Shown here: in pieces, positions 56,407 to 64,000 of the stretch
How the letters are laid out: each line of letters begins with the position of its first letter
Position numbering within the stretch: the stretch's first letter is position 1
DNA from: SHZI01 sp040080965
Lineage (GTDB): Bacteria > Pseudomonadota > Gammaproteobacteria > Steroidobacterales > GCA-2729495
Direction of reading: 5' to 3'
Assembly: GCA_040080965.1 (NCBI GenBank)
Contig: JBEBHH010000007.1
Location: forward strand, 59,763 to 123,762
DNA: 64,000 nucleotides
Made by a program: the position numbers and the translations under genes
The notes under the pieces: generated by a model
What the model saw: the letters and a program-made list of their open reading frames with translations, nothing else
Told to the model about the DNA's origin: nothing
Databases searched by the model: none

Positions 56407-57033
56407 ATGACCCGCCACGGTACGCCAGCCCGCCTGACCGCCGTCCAGCCGGCCAACTCCAAGGTCAGGTCCCGCCAGGACAGCACCCGCGCCCGCATTC
56501 TTGGCGAGAGCGCCGCCCTCTTCGTGGCCAACGGCTACGAAAACGTGAGCGTCGAGCACATCCTCGCTGCCGTTGGCATAGCGCGCAGCAGCTTCTACCG
56601 CTTCTTCGCCAACCGGGAAGATGTCCTGGCCAGCATCATCCGCCCCGTCTTCGTGGATGGACTCGCACACCTGGAATCTATCGGGGCCCGGGACACGCGC
56701 GGCGTGGTCCACGGCATCTTCGACACCTACCTGGCACTCTGGGACGCAAGCCCCGACGCACTCCGCCTGTCCACGCGCACGGGCGGCGTCTATTTCGAAC
56801 TGTTTCGTGACCTGCACATGCCGTTCCGGGAAAGGATCACGGCGCTCCTGCGCCTGGTGGAACCGGAGGGCGGCCTCCTGAATGGCAGCGCCGGCTACAC
56901 CGCCCGGCTTATTGCGCGCACGGCAGTGCCCGTCATGGAGGTCTACCACCGCGACCCCCTGTTTTCCGAACTCTTCCGCTCGACCATGAGCGGCTTCCTG
57001 CTGTTGCCAACCCGCCTGCCCACAAGGAGCTGA
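56407..57033 (+). CDS. TetR-family transcriptional regulator
   Basis: 208 residues from ATG 56407 (ATG 56377 and GTG 56335 also possible). The N-terminal helix-turn-helix is TRARILGESAALFVANGYENVSVEHILAAVGIARSSFYRFFANRED in outline, i.e. the AVGIARSSFYRFF recognition helix at about residues 55-67. The C-terminal ligand-binding part is unassigned. It sits between the divergent ThDP enzyme and the downstream transport/oxygenase genes (gap 5 bp to the next), so it likely controls both directions. GCGG-N7-CCGC (around 56336-56352) is a candidate operator. Confidence 0.85.
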   Translation: MTRHGTPARLTAVQPANSKVRSRQDSTRARILGESAALFVANGYENVSVEHILAAVGIARSSFYRFFANREDVLASIIRPVFVDGLAHLESIGARDTRGVVHGIFDTYLALWDASPDALRLSTRTGGVYFELFRDLHMPFRERITALLRLVEPEGGLLNGSAGYTARLIARTAVPVMEVYHRDPLFSELFRSTMSGFLLLPTRLPTRS

Positions 57034-57038
57034 CTGCC

Positions 57039-57944
57039 ATGAGTACCTTAAAGAGTACTTTCGCCCGCCCGCCGTTCATTGGCCTGCTGGCCTTCGTGAT
57101 CGTCTTCATCGTGCAGGCCCTGGGCCACACGGTGATGATTGCCATGGAGAACATCTTCGGCGAGGCCTATGTGTACCAGTCCGCCTTCGCGCTCGGCGCC
57201 TTCGGCGCCATTCTCCTGTTCATCGGCATGAAGCACCCGGGCGAGGTCGCGGGCACGTGGTATGGCTTCTGGGCCGGCACGTTCCTCTGGACAGGCTGGG
57301 TGGAATTCGCCTTCGTCTGGAACGCCAGCTACCTCGGCGTGCCCGACCTGATGGACACGCGCGTCGCGGGGCAGATCGCCACCAAGGCAGAGTACCTGGT
57401 GATGATGTCGTCGGTCGGCGTGCTCGCCGCCACCATGACCTACTTCATGCTCAACAAGGAGACGAAGTGCAACATGTTCGTCTGGTTCCAGCGGAACCTC
57501 GGCATGCGCACGGGCAAGCCCAGCCGCGGCTACGAGCGGAACTTCGCTGCCATCACCTCCCTGGAAACGATCTACGTCATCTGGTTCTGCTACCTCGTGC
57601 TGCTCTTCGTCTACGACGAAAACATCCTGGGCGACCACCACCCCGTCACCTACGGCATCTTCTTCGTCAACACGGTGTGGGCCATCTACCTCTTCCAGCG
57701 CCTGGTGCAGATGTGGAAGGTGACGACCGCCATTCGCTACGGCATACCCACGGCAATCATCGCCTGGAACAGCGTGGAGATCGCCGGCCGCTGGCACCTG
57801 TACACCGAGTTCTGGGAGAAGCCCGAGCAGTTCGGCCTCGAGATGAGCCTGGTGGGCGGCGCCATCGCCGTGGCGGCATTCCTCGCCGTGAAGACGCCGG
57901 CCCACCAGAAGGCGGCCCTGCAGGACGAGGAGGCCCAGGCGTAG
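57039..57944 (+). CDS. Multipass membrane protein of unknown function
   Basis: 301 residues with about seven hydrophobic segments (e.g. LLAFVIVFIVQALGHTVMIA, AYVYQSAFALGAFGAILLFIG, YVIWFCYLVLLFVYD). Charged/aromatic residues in the segments (His, Glu, Trp) and a loop rich in Lys/Asn after residue 140 stand out. I do not recognise the family. It follows the TetR gene by 5 bp and precedes the MFS gene, so it is likely co-regulated with them. Confidence 0.7.
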   Translation: MSTLKSTFARPPFIGLLAFVIVFIVQALGHTVMIAMENIFGEAYVYQSAFALGAFGAILLFIGMKHPGEVAGTWYGFWAGTFLWTGWVEFAFVWNASYLGVPDLMDTRVAGQIATKAEYLVMMSSVGVLAATMTYFMLNKETKCNMFVWFQRNLGMRTGKPSRGYERNFAAITSLETIYVIWFCYLVLLFVYDENILGDHHPVTYGIFFVNTVWAIYLFQRLVQMWKVTTAIRYGIPTAIIAWNSVEIAGRWHLYTEFWEKPEQFGLEMSLVGGAIAVAAFLAVKTPAHQKAALQDEEAQA

Positions 57945-57952
57945 CAGCGTTC

Positions 57953-57974
57953 CTCCCCGCCGGACGGCGGGGAG
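57953..57974 (+). other. Perfect 9-bp hairpin between the membrane protein and MFS genes
   Basis: CTCCCCGCC / GGCGGGGAG with a GGAC loop, in the 37-bp gap. No T-run follows, so it is more likely an mRNA stability element than a terminator. Confidence 0.5.
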
Positions 57975-57981
57975 AAGCAGC

Positions 57982-59340
57982 GTGGGAGCGCCCCGGCATA
58001 TCGCGCCACCGGATCCGGCTGGCGCCCGGCTCGGCCCGTTCTGGCTGAGCCCGGGCGTCACCCGGTCCAATGCCGCCACGCTGCTCTTCGGCGCGCTGTC
58101 CACGCTGAGCCTGGTCACCTTCGTCACGGCGGCCCAGCCCTACCTGTTCGCCATCCTGGGTATTCCCCAGGACGAGCAGGGCGCGCTGTCAGGTCTCCTG
58201 GTGAGCCTCCAGGAGGGCACCCAGGTGCTGATCGCCGGGCTGATCGGCGCCCTGTCCGACCGAACCGGCAGGCGCGTGGTCTACGTGGGCGGCCTCGCCT
58301 TCACCGCCCTGTCCTTCGTCATCTACCCGCTGGCCGGGTCCGAGGCCGAACTGATCGTGTACCGGATCCTGTACGCCATCGGTATGACGGCGGCCACGGT
58401 GATGATGTCCACCTGCTTCGCCGAATACACCCAGGACACGTCCCGGGGCCGCTGGATGGGCCTGGTCGGCGTCTTCAACGGCCTCGGCGTCGTGCTCATG
58501 GCGACGGTCCTCGCCAAGGTGCCGCTCTGGCTGGGCGACCAGGGCTATGACCGGGTCAGCGCCATCCGCTACACGTTCTGGATCTTCGCCGGCTGCACCC
58601 TGCTGCTGGCCCTGCTGCTGCGAGCAGGGCTGCAGGGCCAGGCTGCCAGTCCCGGCCGGCCCAAACTGACCCTGCTGCGGCAGGCAGCGGGCGGTGTTGC
58701 CGCCGCCCGGGAAAATCCCCGCATCGCCCTCGCCTACCTGCTGGCATTCGCCTCCCGGGGCGACCTGGTGATCATCACGACATTCATCTTCCTCTGGGTG
58801 GTCCAGGCCGGCCTCGATGCCGGCCTCACGCCGGGGGCGGCCACGTCGAAGGCCGGCATGATCTTCGGCATCGCCCAGGGCATGGCGCTGCTGTGGTCGC
58901 CCGTCATGGGCCTGATCCTCGACCGCGTCCCCCGCCTCTCGGGCGTGTGCCTCGCGTTTGCCCTGGCCGGCGTTGGCTACTCGGTGCTGGGCCAGGTCGA
59001 TGACCCGTTCGGGTCCTGGATGCTGCCTGCCGCCATGCTGGCTGGCATCGGGGAGGCCAGCGCCGTCGTCGCCGCGGGTGTGCTGATCGGCCAGGAGGCT
59101 CCGGCGGCGACCCGTGGCACACTGATCGGCATGTTCGGCCTGTGCGGCTCCCTGGGTATCGTGTGCCTCACCTTTGCCGGCGGCCTCGTTTTCGACAGCT
59201 TTGGCCGCTCGGCCCCGTTTGTGATGATGGGCATCGTCAACTTTGCAGTGCTCGGCGCCGCCCTGTGGGTCCGGCGCGCCAGCCTGACCAGCGCGCCGGG
59301 CGCCGCAGCCCTCGCCGGAGCATCCCGCCATGCTGATTAA
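57982..59340 (+). CDS. MFS transporter
   Basis: 452 residues with about 12 membrane segments. MFS signatures: GALSDRTGRRVVYVGG (loop 2-3, DRxGRR) and IGMFGLCGSLGIVC late in the chain. Start GTG 57982; no ATG lies before the first segment. It overlaps the Rieske oxygenase start by 11 bp, so the two are coupled. Likely carries the oxygenase substrate or product across the inner membrane. Confidence 0.88.
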   Translation: MGAPRHIAPPDPAGARLGPFWLSPGVTRSNAATLLFGALSTLSLVTFVTAAQPYLFAILGIPQDEQGALSGLLVSLQEGTQVLIAGLIGALSDRTGRRVVYVGGLAFTALSFVIYPLAGSEAELIVYRILYAIGMTAATVMMSTCFAEYTQDTSRGRWMGLVGVFNGLGVVLMATVLAKVPLWLGDQGYDRVSAIRYTFWIFAGCTLLLALLLRAGLQGQAASPGRPKLTLLRQAAGGVAAARENPRIALAYLLAFASRGDLVIITTFIFLWVVQAGLDAGLTPGAATSKAGMIFGIAQGMALLWSPVMGLILDRVPRLSGVCLAFALAGVGYSVLGQVDDPFGSWMLPAAMLAGIGEASAVVAAGVLIGQEAPAATRGTLIGMFGLCGSLGIVCLTFAGGLVFDSFGRSAPFVMMGIVNFAVLGAALWVRRASLTSAPGAAALAGASRHAD

Positions 59341-60511
59341 CCAGTGGTATGCGCTGTGCGAGTCTGCCTCCGTCGGTGAAAGACCGGTGCCGGTGCGGGC
59401 GCTGGGCCAGCAACTGGTCGTCTTCCGCGATTCCCAGGGCAGTGCCCGCGCACTCAGCAATGTCTGCGTGCACAAGGGCGGATCGCTCTGCCACGGCGAG
59501 GTCGTCGGCGGCACCGTCGAGTGCCCCTACCACGGCTGGCGCTACAACGGGGACGGCGAGTGCGTGGCCATTCCTTCGCTGGCCCCGGACCGGCGCATTC
59601 CGGGGCGGGCCCGCGTGGACGCCTATCCCGTGATCGAGCAGTGGGGCCTGGTCTGGGCCTTCCTCGGCGACCTGCCTGAAGCAGAGCGGCCGCCGCTCCC
59701 CGACTTCTTTCCGGAGTACGACGAACACTATCCCGCGCAGCTGGCCGGCGCGAATGCTCCCTGGCGCTTCGTCCGCGGGGCGGCCCAGTTCGACTGCAAC
59801 TGGGTGCGGGCCATCGAGAATGGTGTGGACCGGGGCCATGCCGTGTTCGTCCATGAGGACTTTGGCAATCCCCAGGACCCGGTCGTGCCGGAGTACGCCG
59901 TCGAGGATCGGGACAACCGGCTGTACTCGTATTCCCTGCGCAAGCCCCTGAACAAGCGCGGAGCGTGGCGCGAGGTGATACCCGACGAGCGTTCCGAACG
60001 GAAGACCGAGGTCCAGATCTTCCTGCCCGCACCCTGCATCCGCATCCAGATGCACATGCAGCCCCCGGTGACGCAGGTGATCGTGACGGCCTACACGCCC
60101 ATCGACCCGTACCACACGCGCATGCACTTCATCCACGCCCGCAATTTCTACACGGAAGAGAAGCACGATGCCGACACGCTGCGGCGCGTGCTGCTCGTGT
60201 TCGGCGAGGACGCGGCGGTGATCAACCACCTGCAGCCGGCCCGCGTGCCGCCCCTGCTGAGTGACGAACTGCTGATCCAGGCCGACCGGCACGGCACCCT
60301 GTTCCGGCGCCACGTGAAAGCTGCGGAGGCACGGGGCCAGGCCATCGATCACCTCGGGATGCAGCGCGAGGACGACTACGCCAGGGCCATCCCGTGCCCG
60401 CGCCGGCGCGAGGACCCCCGGAACTGGGTGCTGCGCCCGGTCCTGCTGCAGGCCGCCCGGGCGTCCGCCGACGACGCGCCGGCCGGCTGGGCAGACCCGA
60501 CGGTTATTTAA
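59330..60511 (+). CDS. Rieske-type aromatic-ring/steroid hydroxylating oxygenase, alpha subunit
   Basis: 393 residues. Rieske [2Fe-2S] site: CVHKGG (Cys46, His48) and CPYHGW (Cys65, His68). The mononuclear iron site is NGVDRGHAVFVH, with Asp167, His170 and His175 as bridging Asp and two His ligands. No beta-subunit, ferredoxin or reductase gene is adjacent, so it may belong to the single-component-like class that borrows electron carriers. Start ATG 59330 overlaps the MFS gene by 11 bp. Expected role: O2-dependent hydroxylation or demethylation of an imported compound. Confidence 0.88.
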   Translation: MLINQWYALCESASVGERPVPVRALGQQLVVFRDSQGSARALSNVCVHKGGSLCHGEVVGGTVECPYHGWRYNGDGECVAIPSLAPDRRIPGRARVDAYPVIEQWGLVWAFLGDLPEAERPPLPDFFPEYDEHYPAQLAGANAPWRFVRGAAQFDCNWVRAIENGVDRGHAVFVHEDFGNPQDPVVPEYAVEDRDNRLYSYSLRKPLNKRGAWREVIPDERSERKTEVQIFLPAPCIRIQMHMQPPVTQVIVTAYTPIDPYHTRMHFIHARNFYTEEKHDADTLRRVLLVFGEDAAVINHLQPARVPPLLSDELLIQADRHGTLFRRHVKAAEARGQAIDHLGMQREDDYARAIPCPRRREDPRNWVLRPVLLQAARASADDAPAGWADPTVI

Positions 60512-60534
60512 AAGGTCATACTTGTATGACCTTT
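60511..60534. promoter_or_regulatory. Perfect 10-bp inverted repeat between the oxygenase and the receptor
   Basis: AAAGGTCATA, then CTTG, then the exact reverse complement, beginning at the last base of the oxygenase stop codon and 228 bp before the receptor start. Could be an operator (dimeric regulator site) or a terminator-like hairpin followed by TTTCCC. AT-rich compared with its surroundings. Confidence 0.5.
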
Positions 60535-60761
60535 CCCGTGAGTGCAGAATCGGTCAAACAAGAACTTGCGATGGGTGGGGCCGACGCAGGCATGACATGG
60601 GGGTCCGGGGTCGCCGGCCGGGTTCGGGAGCAGCGCCAGGCGCGCGACCGGATGCCGGGCTACAGCCGCCTCTCGCCGCTTTGCGTCGGCTCGCGCAGAC
60701 CGCTATCTTTCCCGTAACACACTGCCGTCCGATACCGGACCGAGTCCACAAGGAGTTGAAC

Positions 60762-63700
60762 ATGGCGCAGTCCCGCAGCGGCCTCTCACTGGCCGCGGCC
60801 ATCACGCTGGCGTGCAGTCCCCTGCCGCTCCTGGCCCCCGCCACCGGCTGGGCCCAGGTTGAGGAAATCATCGTCAGCGCGCGGAAGCGGGAGGAAAGCC
60901 TGCAGGAGGTGCCGATCGCCATCGATGCGCTCACCTCCGAGGACCTGGAGCGGAAGCAGATCAACAACCTCGGCGACATCACCAAGAACCTGTCGTCGGT
61001 GGAGTTCGACGAGGGCGCCTCGAAGAGCGACACGCGCATCACCATCCGCGGCCTGTCGCCAACCCGCGGTCGGCAGAACGTCGCAATCCTGGTGGATGGC
61101 ATCGACGTCTCCACGGAGGCCATCAGCAACTCGGGCGGCGGCGTACTGCTCAATACCCGACTCGTCGACGTCGAACGTATCGAGATCGTCAAGGGTCCGC
61201 AGCTGGCGCTCTACGGGCGCAGCGCCTTCGCCGGCGCCATCCAGTACGTGACCAAGGACCCGTCGGACGTCTTCGAGAGTTCCGTCTCCGTCGACGCCAA
61301 TGACCAGGACCAGTACAGCGGCACCTTGAGCCTCAGCGGCCCGGTGCTGGGCGACAAGCTTGGCCTGCGGTTCAATGCGGCCGCCTGGGATGAACCGGGC
61401 TTCTACGACAATGCCCTGACTGGCAACAGCCTGGCGGACGACGAGGGCTATGGCCTCGCGCTCACGGCCAAGTCCCAGCTCACGGACAGCTTCTCCCTGA
61501 AGTTCCGCGCCGAATACCAGGACCAGACCACCGGACCCAGCGCCTCCCAGTTTCTGAAGTTCAACGGGGAAACGCTGCTCCCGGAAGTCACCCGGAATTC
61601 CTACACCGACCCGGACACGAACGAAACCTACCCGGCCCAGTTCCGCTGCTTCGAGAAACTGGCCAGCAAGACCTGGAACCAGGCGCTGGCAGACCGCAAT
61701 GCGCGCCTCTTCGACCCCAGCTATACGCCGACCGGACCCGATTCAGCCCTGCCCAACGTCCTTTACAGCAGCCCCGCCTGCGAGACCGGCGTGGCGAGCT
61801 TCCTCGGCGGCGCGAACAACTTCAACAAGAACGAGATCGCCGTCGCCACCAACCCGTTCACCGACGAGGACTACGAGGGCATCGACCGGCAATTGATCCG
61901 CCTCTCGCTCATCGCCGAGTGGGAAGTGGGCAAGGGAACCCTCAGCTCCCACACGGGCTACATCCACGAAGATGCCTTCGAGGAAGCTGACAACGGCAAG
62001 TTCGGTTTTACCCCGGACCCGGCCTCGATTTCGCCGCTGACGGGCGCCCCGTACCTGAATGGCGGCGTCAACGCCTTCCTCCTGACCACCGACAAGCTCA
62101 CCACCCAGTTCAGCCAGGAACTGATGTTCCGTACCAACTACGACGGTCCGGTGCAGGCCACGGTCGGCGGCCTCTACTGGCAGGAGGACGTGGGCAACGT
62201 CAGCAACTCGCTGACCGTCCAGGGCTCCGGCAGCCACTGCGCCTGGTCCAGCCTCAGCGGCCTGACCTTCGACGACTTCGGCTTCGTGGAGCCCGGCACC
62301 GGCTGCTATGGCTACACGGAACGCGCCGTGGCGCCGCTGCTGCGTGGCGGATTCAACTTTGGCGACGGCACCCCTTACGACGGCATCGCGCAGTACAAGG
62401 ACCCGAGCCCGGCGGACCGCAACACGGAGCACCGGTCCCTCTTCGGCCAGATCGAATACGAGGTCACCCCCGGCGTGAAGGCCATCTTCGAGGGCCGCTA
62501 CAACGTGGAGACCGTCGAGGCGGTGGGCCCCCAGTTCCTCGATCCGGAGGCTTCCGGCGGCCCGGGAAGCTGGAATCCCTGCGGCTTCTTCTTCAGGCCC
62601 TGCACGGACGCCTGGATGTTCGGCGCGCCCAAGGACCCGGGCGACGAGTTCTACGACGAGGCCCATCCCTACGGCGGCCCCCTGTACAGCCAGGCGGCCT
62701 TCGAGAACTGGTACGACGCCTACGATCCCAATGCCTTGATCGACGAGGACGACCCCAGCCTGGGCCGCTACCGGGACGAAATTCCCTCCGTGTGCCAGAA
62801 CGACCCGGCGACGCTTGCCCGGCTGGCGAATGTCGACGCCGGCAACCCGGACCCGTTCGACCTCTTCAACCCGTACTGCGTCACCAGCATCTCCCGGGAC
62901 GACAAGTGGTTCTCCCCCAAGCTGACCCTGACCTGGCAGGTGAACGACGACCTCAACACCTACGCGTCCTGGTCCAAGGCGGAGAAGCCGGGTGGCTTCT
63001 CCACCCTCAGCATCGGCTCCAGCGGCCTGAACCGCGAACTGCTCGAGTTCGAGCCGGAAAAGCTGACGGTCTATGAGCTGGGCGCCAAGAGCCAGTGGCT
63101 GGACCAGACCCTGGTCGTAAACGGCGCATTCTTCTTCCAGGACTTCACTGACAAGCAGACGCTGGTGTCCGTCCTGAACGCCGCCGGCGACCGCCTGGTC
63201 AACAAGCTGGAGAACCTGGACGGCGCCGAGGTGTACGGCCTGGAGGCCGACGTCGCCTGGTCGCCGATGACCACGTTCCTGGGCGGCAACTGGACGGTCC
63301 GGGGCGCCTACACCTACCTGGACGCCGAGTACGTGGATGCGCCCGTGGAGAACACGTCCTTCACGTTCATCGCCGGCGCGGGCAACTGCATTCCCAAGGT
63401 GGTCACCGGCCTCAGCGGTGAGGCCTCGGTGGTCTGCATCGTCAGGCTCGACGGGAAGAAGCTCGAGGACGCCCCCAAGGGCAAGTTCGTCGGCAGCCTG
63501 GGCTACGACCTGCCCGTGGGCGAGGACATGAACGTGTTCGTCGAGAGCGACTTCCTCTGGGTGGACAAGCGCTACATCGAGGCGACCAACGAGAACTGGG
63601 TCGAGCCCGACACGAACGTGGACTTCCGGATCGGCCTGCGCTCGGAGAAGTGGGAAGTGATGGGTTACGTCACGAACGTCTTCGATGACGACACCATTGC

Positions 63701-63908
63701 GTCGGCGGCTGGCGGCCCGAGCCTGTCCTGCTGCTTCATCCTCGGCAGCGGCATCGACACCGCAAACCAGCAGCCCCCCGCCGCCGACCCGAGCGTCAAT
63801 GAGCCCGGCAAGACGGTGATCGTCGAACTGCCCCAGTTCCGCTACGCCTTCGCGCCGGATCCGCGGGTCATCGGCATCCGCGCCCGCTACAGCTTCGGCG
63901 GCGAGTAG
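60762..63908 (+). CDS. Large TonB-dependent receptor
   Basis: 1048 residues. Signal peptide ending about TGWA, TonB box EEIIVSARKREESL, plug (QEVPIAIDALTSEDLERKQI, TIRGLSPTRGRQNVAILVDGID, VERIEIVKGPQLALYGRSAFAGAIQYVTK) and a long barrel ending in a Phe-containing strand (RARYSFGGE). Start ATG 60762 has AAGGAG upstream; an 80-residue upstream extension is rejected. The length and the plug resemble receptors for large hydrophobic or complex ligands. It probably feeds the adjacent MFS/Rieske system. The stop TAG is followed by a TAGGAGC duplication and a REP. Confidence 0.92.
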   Translation: MAQSRSGLSLAAAITLACSPLPLLAPATGWAQVEEIIVSARKREESLQEVPIAIDALTSEDLERKQINNLGDITKNLSSVEFDEGASKSDTRITIRGLSPTRGRQNVAILVDGIDVSTEAISNSGGGVLLNTRLVDVERIEIVKGPQLALYGRSAFAGAIQYVTKDPSDVFESSVSVDANDQDQYSGTLSLSGPVLGDKLGLRFNAAAWDEPGFYDNALTGNSLADDEGYGLALTAKSQLTDSFSLKFRAEYQDQTTGPSASQFLKFNGETLLPEVTRNSYTDPDTNETYPAQFRCFEKLASKTWNQALADRNARLFDPSYTPTGPDSALPNVLYSSPACETGVASFLGGANNFNKNEIAVATNPFTDEDYEGIDRQLIRLSLIAEWEVGKGTLSSHTGYIHEDAFEEADNGKFGFTPDPASISPLTGAPYLNGGVNAFLLTTDKLTTQFSQELMFRTNYDGPVQATVGGLYWQEDVGNVSNSLTVQGSGSHCAWSSLSGLTFDDFGFVEPGTGCYGYTERAVAPLLRGGFNFGDGTPYDGIAQYKDPSPADRNTEHRSLFGQIEYEVTPGVKAIFEGRYNVETVEAVGPQFLDPEASGGPGSWNPCGFFFRPCTDAWMFGAPKDPGDEFYDEAHPYGGPLYSQAAFENWYDAYDPNALIDEDDPSLGRYRDEIPSVCQNDPATLARLANVDAGNPDPFDLFNPYCVTSISRDDKWFSPKLTLTWQVNDDLNTYASWSKAEKPGGFSTLSIGSSGLNRELLEFEPEKLTVYELGAKSQWLDQTLVVNGAFFFQDFTDKQTLVSVLNAAGDRLVNKLENLDGAEVYGLEADVAWSPMTTFLGGNWTVRGAYTYLDAEYVDAPVENTSFTFIAGAGNCIPKVVTGLSGEASVVCIVRLDGKKLEDAPKGKFVGSLGYDLPVGEDMNVFVESDFLWVDKRYIEATNENWVEPDTNVDFRIGLRSEKWEVMGYVTNVFDDDTIASAAGGPSLSCCFILGSGIDTANQQPPAADPSVNEPGKTVIVELPQFRYAFAPDPRVIGIRARYSFGGE

Positions 63909-64000
63909 GAGCACCAGTAGGAGCGGCTTCAGCCGCGACCCCCCTCCCGCGAGAATCGAGTCCGCGAGTCTCGAGCGGGAGGGGGGTCGCGGCTGAAGCC
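63904..64000. repeat. REP palindrome D, extended and cut by the window end
   Basis: A direct repeat AGTAGGAGC (63904-63912 and 63916-63924) then a perfect 26-bp inverted repeat (63925-63950 and 63975-64000) made of a TAGGAGCGGCTTCAGCC-type REP arm plus a GC-rich extension (CCCCCCTCCCGC). The central 24 nt contain a second, shorter CGAG/CTCG palindrome. The right arm continues past the window. The first TAGGAGC supplies the receptor stop codon. Confidence 0.88.

Noticed and set aside
57041..57060. AGTAC repeats at the start of the membrane protein gene as an operator
   Set aside because: Two short repeats within codons 2-7; explained by coding sequence and too short to support a site.
61743..63914. 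723-codon minus-strand frame across the second TonB receptor
   Set aside because: Same reason: Val/Ala/Asp-rich antisense product opposite a recognisable barrel.

Overview
The window looks like the chromosome of a GC-rich, aerobic gammaproteobacterium. I would place it near the Xanthomonadales, Nevskiales or Steroidobacterales, but no rRNA or marker comparison was possible. Support comes from the order pilY1-pilE / lspA-ileS-ribF-murJ / rpsT / obgE-rpmA-rplU / ispB. This is essentially the Pseudomonas aeruginosa arrangement, without fkpB-ispH between pilE and lspA and without proB. Further support comes from REP palindromes of the TAGGAGCG type, several TonB-dependent receptors, and VPLPA-CTERM and GlyGly-like sorting tails. 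No rRNA, prophage, insertion sequence or CRISPR array was seen.

Layout. 1-13.9 kb holds conserved housekeeping genes: the pilus tip adhesin gene pilY1 (cut by the window start), a type IV pilin, lipoprotein signal peptidase, Ile-tRNA synthetase, FAD synthetase, the lipid II flippase, S20, ObgE, L27, L21, an S1/P1-type nuclease, polyprenyl diphosphate synthase and tRNA-Pro(CGG). 13.9-22 kb holds a transporter-cytochrome c fusion with a small membrane partner, an OmpA-type porin, an orphan FimT-like pseudopilin, a TonB-dependent receptor and a small exported protein. 22-32.8 kb holds a repeat-rich surface protein, a methyltransferase, a cytochrome c, a GGDEF-EAL protein, nadA-nadB, and an exported FMN oxidase with an NTF2-like partner. 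33-37.4 kb holds a stand-alone aceE and two tandem VPLPA-CTERM paralogues. 37.7-45.7 kb is a complete propionyl-CoA to succinyl-CoA operon: CitE-like lyase, methylmalonyl-CoA mutase, pccB, pccA, meaB and epimerase.

45.7-64 kb is the accessory part. A DUF374 acyltransferase is divergent from a P450 / acyl-AMP ligase-ACP pair, which is followed by a ParA-type ATPase. The minus strand carries DUF411, DedA, a FabD-like transacylase, avtA and a Tat-signal ThDP enzyme. A TetR regulator then heads a plus-strand run of an unknown membrane protein, an MFS transporter, a Rieske oxygenase and a 1048-residue TonB-dependent receptor. This last block reads like a regulated uptake and oxidation system for a hydrophobic or aromatic/terpenoid compound whose substrate cannot be named from sequence.

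Three points stand out. REP palindromes repeatedly supply the stop codon of the adjoining gene. An MFS permease is fused to a periplasmic cytochrome c domain, and its gene ends inside tRNA-Pro. Three cofactor- or fold-defined proteins that are usually cytoplasmic (an FMN oxidase, a ThDP enzyme and an NTF2-like protein) carry apparent Tat signals.
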